Source: an uncultured Chloroflexota bacterium (GTDB lineage Bacteria; Chloroflexota; Anaerolineae; UBA4142; SHND01). Taken from it: a stretch of 53,247 nucleotides of DNA. Location of the stretch: positions 1 through 53,247 of the forward strand of contig CALMZO010000364.1 in assembly GCA_937870825.1 (NCBI GenBank), given 5' to 3'. This document shows positions 43,777 to 52,879 of the stretch, piece after piece. The position numbers and the translations under genes were made by a program. The notes under the pieces were generated by a model. That model ran no database searches. It saw only the letters and a program-made list of their open reading frames with translations, and was not told the DNA's origin. Position 1 is the stretch's first letter, and every line of letters starts with the position of its first letter.

Positions 43777-43995
43777 ATGTATCAAAATAAATCAATCTGG
43801 CTTTCTCTTGAAGAAGCCTGCCAGATTTTGGGAATTTCACGCAATACCCTCAAGAAACTCATCCGCGAGGGTCGAATCCCTGCTTACAATATTGAAGGAG
43901 TGGTTGGGTATAAGCTGAAAAAGCCGGATGTGGAATCCCTCATCAAGCCGGTGCAAATTTCAGCCAAGAAAAAAATGTCCAAGAAAAAAAGATGA
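43777..43995 (+). CDS. Excisionase/MerR-type helix-turn-helix protein
   Basis: 72 aa, with AAAGGTGG upstream. The protein is a single winged-HTH: IWLSLEEACQILGISRNTLKKLIREGRIPAYNI, the pattern of the excisionase (Xis) helix-turn-helix family, with a very basic tail (KKKMSKKKR). It is divergent from the recombinase, with a shared control region containing an inverted repeat. It probably directs recombination or represses the recombinase promoter. Confidence 0.85.
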   Translation: MYQNKSIWLSLEEACQILGISRNTLKKLIREGRIPAYNIEGVVGYKLKKPDVESLIKPVQISAKKKMSKKKR

Positions 43996-44013
43996 CTCAC
44001 CTCTGTCCTTCTT

Positions 44014-44280
44014 TTAGGAAGGCGGCTCCTTCTCCCCAGTCTCCAATCCAATGGGTTTGCCACGCATAGACCGAAGCAAACAATCACTCATCTCCGTAAG
44101 TAACTGTATGAGATGCTCTTGACTGTGAGCATCATCCGGGACGAGTAGGCAAATGGGTCTCGGCTTTGCTGTGGGCGAGTTACACTCGTCAAAAAAATCG
44201 CCGACATCACTCTTTAATGAACTTGTTCCATTGGCATTACCGCCCTGGTGTTGTGTCCGGGCATTCTCGGTTTCTTTCAT
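44014..44280 (-). CDS. Small hypothetical protein of the mobile element
   Basis: 88 aa from the ATG at 44280, chosen because GGAGGTGGGA directly precedes it. The sequence is polar and mixed (SSLKSDVGDFFDECN, ICLLVPDDAHSQEHLIQLLTEMSDCLL) with no recognised domain. It reads toward the excisionase-like gene. The strong Shine-Dalgarno sequence is the main support. Confidence 0.5.
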   Translation of the reverse strand: MKETENARTQHQGGNANGTSSLKSDVGDFFDECNSPTAKPRPICLLVPDDAHSQEHLIQLLTEMSDCLLRSMRGKPIGLETGEKEPPS

Positions 44281-44364
44281 TCCCACCTCCGACGCTGATC
44301 TCAAAATTCAGAAATTTCAGAACGAACTTGAGCTATCGGTTTGCGAGCAAGGTCAGACCACTTC

Positions 44365-44388
44365 GCCCTGCTGGTGCGCCAGCAGGGC
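44365..44388. other. Perfect hairpin in the gap between two minus-strand genes
   Basis: GCCCTGCTGG (44365-44374) and CCAGCAGGGC (44379-44388) with a TGCG loop, about 85 bp upstream of the small gene at 44280. It has no T tract and could be a leader structure or recombination site. Confidence 0.4.
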
Positions 44389-44434
44389 GGTTGGTAACCA
44401 CGCATCGAGGGCAGGGGTGGTATTCAGTAGGATG

Positions 44435-44469
44435 AAAAAGAAGAGGCGGCATCACAGGTGCCGCCTCTT
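44435..44469 (-). terminator. Terminator of the small zinc-ribbon-like gene
   Basis: AAGAGGCGGCA (44441-44451) and TGCCGCCTCTT (44459-44469) form a perfect 11-bp stem; on the minus strand CTTTTTC follows. Confidence 0.85.
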
Positions 44470-44476
44470 GTCTTGC

Positions 44477-44695
44477 TTATTTGTTGTTACACTTTTCGTG
44501 AATGCCGATGCTGTACGTTCCGTATTTCGGGTCGTCGGGTGACGTCACACGCCGCCAGACTTCACCGTTCTTGAATTCTTTGCCGCACTTGATGCAGCGT
44601 TTGGGTCCGCGCGGCATGGGTCCGACGAAAAGTTGAGTTGTGCCATTGTTCGCGTTGGCGAGAATGGACTTGGGTTTTGCTGATTGCTGTTTCAT
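44477..44695 (-). CDS. Small Cys-rich (zinc-ribbon-like) protein
   Basis: 72 aa with AGGAGC upstream. A basic N-terminus is followed by RCIKCGKEF and HEKCNNK: one CxxC pair and one H-x-x-C pair, a possible single zinc site. No known family is recognised. It is cut off from radC by a terminator and has its own terminator. Confidence 0.6.
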   Translation of the reverse strand: MKQQSAKPKSILANANNGTTQLFVGPMPRGPKRCIKCGKEFKNGEVWRRVTSPDDPKYGTYSIGIHEKCNNK

Positions 44696-44762
44696 TTCAT
44701 TGCTCCTGTTTGTTTGCGGAAATTTTTTTTGCCGACTTGCAAGTTCGCGTTCGATGTCACCT

Positions 44763-44824
44763 CAAAAAGAACGCGGAGAGATTTCATGCCAAGCCGTCGT
44801 TTGGCGAATGAAATCTCTCCGCGT
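44763..44824 (-). terminator. Terminator of the helicase-radC operon
   Basis: ACGCGGAGAGATTTCAT (44771-44787) pairs perfectly with ATGAAATCTCTCCGCGT (44808-44824), and inner bases extend the stem. The minus strand then reads TCTTTTTGAG. It lies just after the radC stop. Confidence 0.88.
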
Positions 44825-44863
44825 GCGCGAAACCACTTCGCGGCTTGCGCAATTTTCTTGCGC

Positions 44864-45535
44864 TCAAAAACCAAGACCGTGTTCTTTGAGACTGACAAAA
44901 CGTTGGTCGCCTATAACAAGGTGGTCCAGTACGTCAATGTCAAGCAGTTGTCCCGCTTTGACAATCTCGCGCGTAATCGCAGCATCTTCGGGCGATGGAG
45001 TTGGTTCGCCGGAAGGATGGTTATGCACAAGCACGATGCCCGTGCAGTTCCGACGAATCGCTTCGCGGAATAATTCGCCGATGCGAATCACGGTCGTATG
45101 CACCGAACCTTGATATGCAGTGACGATGCTCGTGACTCGATTTTTCGTGTCGAGCAGCACCACGCGCATCTGCTCTTGTTCGAGCAAACACATTTCGGGC
45201 ATCAACAATTGCGCAATGTCTGAAGGCGACGTGATGCGTGTTGCTTCACGCGGCAGTTCTTTGGCAAGGCGTTTGCCCAACTCGAACGTTGCTTGCAAAC
45301 GCGCGGCGCGTTGTTGTCCGATGCCGTTGAACTTTTGCAATTCGTACAGTCCTGCGCGCGCAATGCCCGCGAGCGATTTGTATTCGGACACCAACTCGAA
45401 TCCAATTGGTTCTTCACCCGCGCCCAACACCACTTGCAAGAGTTCGGCATACGACAACGCGCCCGCGCCGTATTGCGTGAGACGCTGCATGGGCTGTTCG
45501 CTCAACGGTAGTTCGCGCAAGCGATGGGATTTCAT
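44864..45535 (-). CDS. radC: RadC-family JAMM-domain protein
   Basis: 223 aa from the ATG at 45535, which overlaps the upstream stop by 4 bp. An N-terminal helix-hairpin-helix region (LSYAELLQVVLGAG, FNGIGQQRAARLQA) is followed by the JAMM motif with His171, His173, Ser181 and Asp184 (HNHPSGEPTPSPED), spacing exactly HxHx7SxxD. RadC was once linked to DNA repair, but its role is unclear; copies on mobile elements are common. Co-transcribed after the methylase-helicase gene. Confidence 0.95.
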   Translation of the reverse strand: MKSHRLRELPLSEQPMQRLTQYGAGALSYAELLQVVLGAGEEPIGFELVSEYKSLAGIARAGLYELQKFNGIGQQRAARLQATFELGKRLAKELPREATRITSPSDIAQLLMPEMCLLEQEQMRVVLLDTKNRVTSIVTAYQGSVHTTVIRIGELFREAIRRNCTGIVLVHNHPSGEPTPSPEDAAITREIVKAGQLLDIDVLDHLVIGDQRFVSLKEHGLGF

Positions 45536-45807
45536 GCGTGCCACTGTTTCACAAAACCGCCGAGGGCTTGCGCGATTTCAGGACCCAATGATTCACCAAA
45601 CGCGTTGATCGCGGCTTGATTGCCGCGCAAGCGTTCGTATTCTTCATCGGAAATTTCGACGTACACGATGTGTGTGTCGTGAAGGGTGAGTTGGTCCAGT
45701 ACGCCGTCATCGGTGGCAAAAAGAATTCGGGGAATGCGCACACGAATTCCCAACACACGCGCGTTCGGCGGAATGCTTTCAGGAGCGGTATAAATTTTTC
45801 GAGACAC
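45532..45807 (-). CDS. Hypothetical protein coupled to radC
   Basis: 91 aa from a GTG at 45807. It starts 21 bases after the helicase stop and overlaps radC by 4 bp, so it belongs to the operon. Predicted strands IPPNARVLGIRVRIPRILFAT and THIVYVEISDEEYERLRG are followed by a helix (INAFGESLGPEIAQALGGFVKQW). No family is recognised. No Shine-Dalgarno sequence is obvious, consistent with translational coupling. Confidence 0.6.
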   Translation of the reverse strand: MSRKIYTAPESIPPNARVLGIRVRIPRILFATDDGVLDQLTLHDTHIVYVEISDEEYERLRGNQAAINAFGESLGPEIAQALGGFVKQWHA

Positions 45808-45828
45808 AACGGAATGGAATGCGTTGAT

Positions 45829-47066
45829 TCACATCAACGACAGTTGCCGATAATTGGCGGAAGGGATTTGCAGCAAGAAAGGTTCATCATCTATCGCGGC
45901 TGCAAGTTCGGCGCGGAGGTCTTGCATCGTTGCGCCGAGAAAATCGGGTGCGCGTTGCTCCCGCGAACGTTCGCGGAAAAGTGAATTGAGGTCCGCGATT
46001 TGCGAACCGGCGATGACGCTTTTGGCAAGGTCGGCGAGAAAGCCGCGTCCGGAATCGGATTGTTGCACAAGCGCGCCTTCAACCGCATCGCCGGTGAGAA
46101 GCAACGCTGCGGCGAGTTTTTGCGCGACGAGTCCCATCGCGCGATGTTCCATCGTGTCTGCATACACCGCGTAATAGACGGCGACATCATCCACTTGTCC
46201 GAGACGCCAGGTGCGACGCGCGGCTTGTTGCATCGTGTAGATCGAATAATCAAGTTCGTAGAACGCGGTGGATTGAAACGCCACAAGATCTAACCCCGTC
46301 TCAACAAGGCGAGGATTGGTAATGAGTACGTCCATGCCTTCGCCCAATTTTTTGCGGAGCCATTCTTCGCGCGCTTGCGTGCCAACGCTCGCGTTCAAGA
46401 CAATGCTCTTGATGCCTTCGCGCTGCAACAATCCTTTCAAGCGCGGTGTAATGTCGCGCGTGCCGGTTTGACGACAAAACACAATCAGCCGTCGTCCTTT
46501 TTCTTTTTCATTGCACGCGAGATTGACGAGCCATTCTTCTTTGGGGAAAAGAGTCGTCTCATCCAACGCGGGCGCGCTGGCGACAATTTCACCTGTCTTG
46601 TCGCGCACGACTTCTTCGCGAAAACACGCGTTGGGATATGCGAGCAGACTTTGCAAGTACGCGCCGAGCAGCGAGTTGTCGCCTTGCTTGATGCGTTCGT
46701 GCAATTCCTCTTCCAGCATGTCCGCCAGTGTTTCGTACGCCGCGCGTTGTTCCTTTGCCATCGGTAGCACGATGGGAACTTCGCGATAATCCGGCATGTC
46801 GAATCCCAAATCCGCGAGTCCGAGAAACGCGGTGGAATCGAGCAATTGCATGACGAGTTCGGGTGAGATGCCCGGCAATTCGCGCACAAAAGTTTTGCGC
46901 CGGCGTTTGCCCGAATAGACGCCGTAATCATCATTGTCTTCATTCGACAATTTGGTGACGCGTTCGAGAATGCCGTAACGCTCTGCCCACTTTTGCCCAT
47001 CGCTCCATTGAAACATTTTGCGAATGTGCGGTGAGAGACGATGCAGCAAAAAGAACAAGGAGGTTG
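45829..47066 (-). CDS. Methylase-SNF2 helicase gene, 3' exon
   Basis: This is the continuation of the exon at 49369-51249 after removal of the group II intron. The last exon-1 base G joins CA of this exon to give Ala, reading GTLYGGRA-TSLFFLLHRLSP without a break. It holds the helicase C-terminal domain: RRLIVFCRQTGTRDI, a NASVGTQ segment, VLITNPRLVETGLDL and QQAARRTWRLGQ (motif VI of SNF2 proteins). Without splicing the protein would end in the intron. Confidence 0.9.
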
Positions 47067-47130
47067 GTAGAGTAGGGACAGGGCGCACCTTTACAGCTTA
47101 CGCTGCGCGTGTTTCCCCATCCCTCTCCCC

Positions 47131-47163
47131 AAACCGTGCATGACAGTTTCCCGTCACACGGCT
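47131..47163 (-). ncRNA. Group II intron domain V
   Basis: Minus strand AGCCGTGTGACGG-GAAA-CTGTCATGCACGGTTT: the stem with GAAA loop, AGC at the base and two-base bulge typical of the catalytic domain V. Confidence 0.88.
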
Positions 47164-47168
47164 TTCCA

Positions 47169-47609
47169 TTAATTGTCGTGGCGTGGTCGTCCATAGCCCC
47201 CTTGCGCCACATGACACCGTTCGCATAACGTGATGAGATTTTCGAGCGTGGATTTTCCGCCTTTGTGTTTGGGTCGAATGTGGTGTGCGTCCAAGTTTTG
47301 GTTCATGCCACATTGCGTGCAGCGATGCCCGTCCCTGTCTAATGCTTGGTCTCGCAGATTGCGCCAAGTCGAAAGTTCCGTTCGCCCATCCCACAGATGG
47401 TCAGGGAGCGGAATTTCGAGTTCGGTTAGGGTTGGGATTTCTTCATCCTCAATCAGAAATGGGTTCGGAATAGTTCGCTGTTTATACGGTGTGATGTGAA
47501 TGTCGCGCATCAGGCACAGGAACAAATCTGAACCATCGGTGCGTGTTGCCGCAAAGTTCTTCCGTGTCCCTTCCTGTTTGAGATAGCGTTTGAGGATTTC
47601 CCGATAACT
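47169..47609 (-). pseudogene. HNH endonuclease part of the intron reverse transcriptase, shifted out of frame
   Basis: In the +1 frame from about 47609 the protein continues SYREILKRYLKQEGT and ends in an HNH domain: CTQCG, DAHHIRPKHKGG, LENLITLCERCH. This is the usual C-terminal endonuclease of a group II intron protein. About 30 residues separate it from the RT domain, too few for the normal maturase (X) domain, whose motifs I cannot find. Confidence 0.75.
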
Positions 47610-48726
47610 GCTTGCGGTCAGTCAGCGCGCGTACCTTGTCTTTGAGCCGTGAAATGCTTTTGTCGGAAGGACGTATCAGGGTGATGGCTTTCCGTCCATT
47701 TCTTTCGGGATAGTGCTGGACATGAAAGCCCAGAAAGTCGAATCCGTCGCAAGCATGGGTGACTATCGTTTTCTCTTCGGACAGTTCCAATTTCAATTCA
47801 TTATGGAGAAAGTCCCGTATCTCGTCGCGTATCGCTTCCGCCTGTGCTTTTGTGCCGTTGCACAAAGCAATCCAGTCGTCCGCGTACCGCACATAGATAC
47901 AGTTGGTTTGTCCCTTGTGTCTTCGCCACGCTCTCGCTCCATCTGTCATGTTCCCATACCGTTCCCACCAGAACTTGTCGAGTTCATGTAGGTAGATATT
48001 CGCAAGGAGCGGTGAGAGAATGCCCCCTTGCGGTGTGCCTTCGGGGGAACGACGAAAGACTTGGTTCTCCATAATGCCTGCTTTGAGAATCCGTCCGATG
48101 AGATTCAGTACGCGCGTGTCTGCCACGCGTCGGGCAATGAGTTTCAACAACAGGTCGTGGTTGACCGTATCGAAATACGCCCGTATATCACCTTCGATGA
48201 CCCAGAAGTAGGTGTTGCGTGGATTGATGAGTTTGTAGCAAACGTGTATCGCATCCATTGTGCGGCGTCTGGGTCGGAATCCGTACGAGCAGTTCAGAAA
48301 GTCAGTCTCAAAGATGGGTTCGAGCAGCATCTTGAGTAGCATTTGAACCACACGGTCACGAATGGTGGGAATTCCCAAAGGGCGCATTTTGCCATTGGCT
48401 TTGGGAATGTATTGACGTTCCACAGGTTGGGGTTGATAGTGCTTGCTTTGGAGTTGGGCTTTCAGGTCAGCGATGAATTGTTCTCGAAAGCCTGCGCGCT
48501 CAAAGTCGCGGCGTGTGATGTGGTCTACGCCGCCGGTGCGCGCTCCTGTGTTTGCCAATACGGTGTCGAGGGCGACGTTCAGCCAGTCCTCGAGTTTCAG
48601 AAGGTGATACAGGTCGTCAAACCGATGTGTAGGTTGGGCTTTGGCTTTCCGCGCAAAGCTGCGTTGAGTCTTGAGAATATCGTCCAACATGTTTAGGACC
48701 TCCTCGTCAACGACTTGCTTTTCCAA
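47482..48726 (-). CDS. ltrA: Group II intron reverse transcriptase, frameshifted before the maturase/HNH part
   Basis: 414 aa as read. RT blocks in order: GKMRPLGIPTIRDRVVQ, FLNCSYGFRPRR, GDIRAYFDTVNHD, GTPQGGILSPLLANIYLHELD, and the catalytic YADD at residues 281-284, then the FLGF block. After ALTDRKQ (near 47607) the frame changes; the correct continuation is in the HNH fragment. As written the C-terminus is 36 out-of-frame residues. The RT could be active for cDNA synthesis, but endonuclease and splicing help would be lost unless this is a sequence error. Confidence 0.85.
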   Translation of the reverse strand: MEKQVVDEEVLNMLDDILKTQRSFARKAKAQPTHRFDDLYHLLKLEDWLNVALDTVLANTGARTGGVDHITRRDFERAGFREQFIADLKAQLQSKHYQPQPVERQYIPKANGKMRPLGIPTIRDRVVQMLLKMLLEPIFETDFLNCSYGFRPRRRTMDAIHVCYKLINPRNTYFWVIEGDIRAYFDTVNHDLLLKLIARRVADTRVLNLIGRILKAGIMENQVFRRSPEGTPQGGILSPLLANIYLHELDKFWWERYGNMTDGARAWRRHKGQTNCIYVRYADDWIALCNGTKAQAEAIRDEIRDFLHNELKLELSEEKTIVTHACDGFDFLGFHVQHYPERNGRKAITLIRPSDKSISRLKDKVRALTDRKQLSGNPQTLSQTGRDTEELCGNTHRWFRFVPVPDARHSHHTV

Positions 48727-49368
48727 TTAACTGTCTCCCTTCGCCATGTCACGCGGTCATTGGTTGTTCTGACCGTGTGAGTGTGGTTGACGTTATCAAC
48801 CTCAGACTACTATGGAGACTCCGACTGATGCGATTCACTTCAACTACAGGTAGTCCAGTCCTGTCAGACTGCGGCAGGACGGAAGCGCATCTCTCCCACG
48901 TTCTCACAGTGTACTGTTGCGTCCAGTCGTAGGTTTCATCTCTACACCCGTCGAGTCCGCTCGGGACTCGCGTTGCAGTCCGCTGGCTTATACCCCTATA
49001 ACCGTGCGCGGTTCGACCGTTACGAAAGTCTTTTCGCCCCACGACGAGAGATGGGACTTAACTGCAACTCACTCCGCAGCGTTTGCGACGCTTCCCATCG
49101 GAAGGCGGAGTGGTTACGGCTGTGGGTGCTTCAAACGATGATTTCTGGCGTAACCATAACTGGACTCAGGCTGGCGGTCATCAGACCAGATGGGTCAGTC
49201 TTTATCCGCTTTTGTCCCCGCAGCTTTTCACTGGTTGTTCCTCCTTGTCCCCAGCTACGCGGGTAGCCTCATTCGCTCTGGGGTGAGCGAATGGCTCTAC
49301 TGGGTCGTTTGTCTCACCTCCTTTCCTTGACCCGTTTGAGCATTACAACTGTGAACTTCGTGGCGCAC

Positions 49369-51249
49369 CGCGCCCGCCATAGAGTGTGCCCGTCAATGCG
49401 AGTGTTTTTTCACACGCGCGAATCAATGCACCGAATGCGTAACCCTGGTCGGTGGATTGACCTTTGAGTTGGTGCACTTCATCGGTGATGAGAAGCTTGA
49501 AAAATCCGCGATGACGACGCGCGATGTAATCGGCGATCGGATAACGGGAAGTGACATGTGACGAATGTCGGATAACATCCGTTTCAAAGAGCGTGTCTGT
49601 TGTCTGTGTTCTGTCGTCTGCGGTCTGATTGAGATGCACGCTCTGATACAACGCCTCATTGCATTCAAAGCAGCGGCGTTTCTTTTCAAAGTAGTTTGCG
49701 TTCAACACGGGCGCGGTTTCTTCATTCGCTTCGACGTGATGGACGATGTGTCCACAGCGTGGGCAAGAAAACATTTCGACAATTTGTTTTTTGCCGTCGG
49801 AAATGCTCAACACACGTTTGCGTGTAATGCAGGCAGGAATCCAACCCGAACCGAGTTTCGCCATTTCTTTGGAAAGAACAGCAAAGGCGAGGGTGTGACG
49901 CGCTTGCGGGTCACGCTGCATGCGCCTGACCTGTTTCACAAATTGTTCAACATCGGACAAACGATACAGCGGCATCGCAAACGCAAGCGGCACGATTTCG
50001 CGCACTTCACGCGCCCACTTGTTGACGAGATGCGGCGGGCAGAGAATGAGGGTCGGATTCCCTTTGGCTCGAAGCAACGCAGTAACCGCGCTACCGATAG
50101 TCGTTTTGCCAACGCCCATTTCGCCGACGAGAATCGCAAAGTTCGCGCGTTGGAGGCGTTTCCACAATGCGGTTGCGACATGCTTTTGCGCGGGAAAGAG
50201 TCCCGTCTCTTTGCGCCCCGCCAACCGGCGATTTTTGCTCAAGCGATTGAGGATTGCTTGGATGCGTTCACCCTCCGCTTCCAAATCGAAACGATAGAGC
50301 GGCGTGAAGGTTTCAATCACGCGCCGGGCGATGACGTCTTGCCATTCTTCGATGAATTGCGAGAGCGCGTGCGGTTCGTCGAGACGCGTTGTCTCTCCCG
50401 TTTGCAAATTCACCGCGACGATTTCGGTGACGAAGCGGTCCCGCTGCACGTCTTCGTTTTCATCGTCGCTCTCCACTTCATCAACTACTTTGTACGTGCG
50501 TCCTTTGATAAGTAACGACGTTCGATGGAACGTCGCTGTCTCTTTTTCGAGAACGAGATTTTGCAAAAGCCCTGCCGCGATAAGCATCGCAAGATGTCCT
50601 TTTTTCAAAGGCATCAGCGGTTGCAGTGCGTCAAGTTCGGTCGCGGGTTCAAGGTTTCGACTCCACTGCGTTCCGCTCAACCACTGCTTCCATTCGCTTG
50701 AATGCCAGATGCCCACGCGCAGGGCTTCGTTCAACGCTTCATCAGGGTCAATTTGATTGCCGCGAAAATAGAAGCCTTGTCCTGAGCGCGCCGAAGGATT
50801 TGTTTCAAGTGGTGCAGGAATGTCGTAGCGTTCGGAAACGGTCTCGGGAAGAATCGGCAGTTGCCCGCGACATTGCTGCAACAATTTGAGCGCGACGCTT
50901 TCGTCAAAGACTGGGTCTTGGCGCAAAATTCCAAACACCACCATTTGCGAAAAGTCATCGTATTCGGGGTCAGGAAAACGATACGCGGTGAGTTCGCGAT
51001 AATACGTCGCGAGATGTCGCGCCATGCGCGCATCGAGGCGATATTGGGGAATGATGTAAATTAGAATTCCGCGCGGCTGCAACCATTTTCCCGTGTCGCG
51101 CAGAAAGCGATACTCCGCGCGTTTCGCTTCGCTTTCATCGGGTGAGTACGGCGGATTCAGATACAACACCTGGAACGCATTTGGCGGAATACGTGCAGCG
51201 GCGTAGTCAAGATTCAAAACTTTGCGCAAGCGTTTCGCGCTCGCGCCGA
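49369..51249 (-). CDS. Adenine-methylase-like / SNF2 helicase fusion, 5' exon, 5'-truncated
   Basis: The first part holds the tail of a class I methyltransferase with motif IV NPPY ([14 protein letters not shown]), typical of adenine-N6 methylases. The SAM-binding motif I that should precede it is absent because the gene is cut off near 51240. A linker then leads to a helicase domain with Walker [18 protein letters not shown], a Cys-rich insertion ([21 protein letters not shown]) and Walker [13 protein letters not shown]. The exon ends in GTLYGGR, and the intron follows. Such fusions occur in phage, plasmid and defence-type modules. A 7-bp tandem repeat (49593-49627) lies in frame within it. 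Confidence 0.85.
49593..49627. repeat. Heptameric short tandem repeat inside the helicase exon
   Basis: Five 7-bp units ending TCTG: GTGTCTG, TTGTCTG, TGTTCTG, TCGTCTG, CGGTCTG. On the coding strand they give [11 protein letters not shown], a hydrophilic insertion between the zinc-like region and the Walker B domain. Confidence 0.85.
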
Positions 51250-52799
51250 GTGACCACAACGTGCTGTACCTCAATACGTACGGAGGCACGTATCGTACAG
51301 CCGATGGAGGGATAACTTGGGAAACATTATCAAATTGTCCGGGACGAGTAACCGCCGTTGACCCACAAAATGCGGACATCGCCTACTTTGTGGGAAATCA
51401 TCTGCTCAAAACAACGGATGGCGGCGCGACTTGTTTCCAAGTCAGTCCACTTCCGTTGTGGGACGTCCGCACTGAATTTGGTACTGGTGGAAGGTTGTTT
51501 GGTTACACCCAAAACCCACATGTCTTTTACTATAGCGGTGACGGCGGGATAACATGGAATCCGACACAGAACATCAATTTCCCACAGGGGCAAGATGTCT
51601 GGGGTTTTGCGGTTGACCCGAACGACCGCAACCATCTCCTGATAAGCACGGCAGGAAACGGGATTCGAGAATCACGGAATGGTGGGGATAGTTGGACTGC
51701 GCTCAACGCCGGCTATCCGATTGGTTCAGAGCGCAATGTGATAATCGGCTTTAACCAACCACCGAGCTATTACGCAACAACCAACGGAAATGGGACTTGG
51801 CAGTATCATGCTTCAACAACACCGTTGACGGTGCCGCCTGCAACAATTACACCGACCTATACACCAACTGATACGCCAACGCATACGGCGACAAATACGC
51901 CCACCCGAACGGCAACTTGGACGCCTACCAATACGGCAACTCCGACCCATACACCGAGCAGCACGCCAACGTGGACCCCAAGCAATACAATGACGCCTAC
52001 GCCCACATTTACGTGGACGCCAAGTCAGACACCTAGCAACACTCCAACGGATACTGCCACTTGGACGCCGAGCAGCACAAATACGCCGACCAAGACCAAC
52101 ACACCGATTACGCCGACCAGCACTCCAACCAATACATCCACCAATACTCGCGTGCCGCCGACCAGCACGGACACACCAACGCGTACACCAGTAACGCCGA
52201 CAAGGACGTACACGCCGACCAATACGCCGATTACGCCAACCAAAACTTACACACCAACCAAGACGCCAATCACGCCAACCATAACCTGGACGCCGTCGAA
52301 AACGCCAGTTACTCCAACCAAAACTTGGACACCATCCAAGACACCAATCGCGCCGACCAAAACGTGGACGCCGTCAAAGACACCCATTACACCAACCAAG
52401 ACAAATACGCCTTGCCCAAATCCATTGTCCAAGCCGACATTGATTTCGCCGCCGAATGGGTCAACCGTTAACACACGGCGTGTGAATTTGGATTGGAGCG
52501 ACGTGCCTTGCGCGGTACGCTATCAAATCGAACTGCGTCAAGATTCACGGACGGGTCCTCTAAAGGACAATAACAACAACATTCCACAGTCCCAATACAC
52601 GACCCAGCCATTAGCAAAGAACAAAACGTATCACTGGCGAGTGCGAGGTTGTACCGCATCCGCATGTAGTGGTAAATGGTCCGATTGGTGGCGCTTTAAG
52701 GTAAGCGCGAATGCGACATTCAATCAAGAATCCTCACCCGAGACAGAAGCGTTTGCCTCACTGTTTATGCTGCGTGACGATTGGATGAAAACAAAATAG
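51233..52799 (+). CDS. BNR-propeller protein with long Thr/Pro linker and fibronectin-like end, 5'-truncated
   Basis: The first readable residues are [18 protein letters not shown], the middle of a BNR propeller repeat. Signal peptide and earlier repeats are absent, and a TTG at 51222 is only a chance start. Asp-box motifs [24 protein letters not shown] and SRNGGDSW follow. Residues about 205-400 form a Thr/Pro/Asn stalk ([12 protein letters not shown] and similar units). The last 110 residues form a fibronectin-like domain ([25 protein letters not shown]). Surface-stalk proteins of this plan are common in Chloroflexota. It is truncated exactly where the oppositely oriented methylase gene ends. 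Confidence 0.8.
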
Positions 52800-52833
52800 G
52801 ATATACCAAGTGCAAGCTTGAGATAACTTTTGA

Positions 52834-52879
52834 AAAAAAAACTCGACTGCGTGATTACAACTTGCAGTCGAGTTTTTTT
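52834..52879. terminator. Bidirectional terminator
   Basis: AAAAAAACTCGACTGC (ending 52850) pairs with GCAGTCGAGTTTTTTT (52864-52879), loop of 13 nt, between convergent genes. Confidence 0.9.

Larger units (their letters stand above)
47067..49368 (-). mobile_element. Group II intron inserted in the helicase gene
   Basis: 2302 bp. The 5' end on the minus strand is GTGCG (49368-49364), the consensus. The 3' end is CTCTAC (ending 47067), preceded by a domain VI-like hairpin. Domain V is at 47131-47163. The reverse transcriptase gene lies in domain IV. Bases 48727-49368 (about 640 bp with no gene) are the domain I-III ribozyme part. Precise excision rejoins the host reading frame. The maturase frame is broken, so mobility of this copy is doubtful. 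Confidence 0.92.

Noticed and set aside
43984..44476. Plus-strand frames in the mobile region opposite the small genes
   Set aside because: No Shine-Dalgarno sequence or domain, whereas the minus-strand genes have strong Shine-Dalgarno sequences and terminators.
48727..49330. Short open frames in the 5' part of the intron
   Set aside because: They lie in the ribozyme domains I-III and show no protein features.
51850..52430. Apparent repeat array that could be mistaken for a CRISPR or tandem-repeat locus
   Set aside because: It is the coding sequence of a Thr/Pro stalk; the units are irregular and there are no constant-length spacers.
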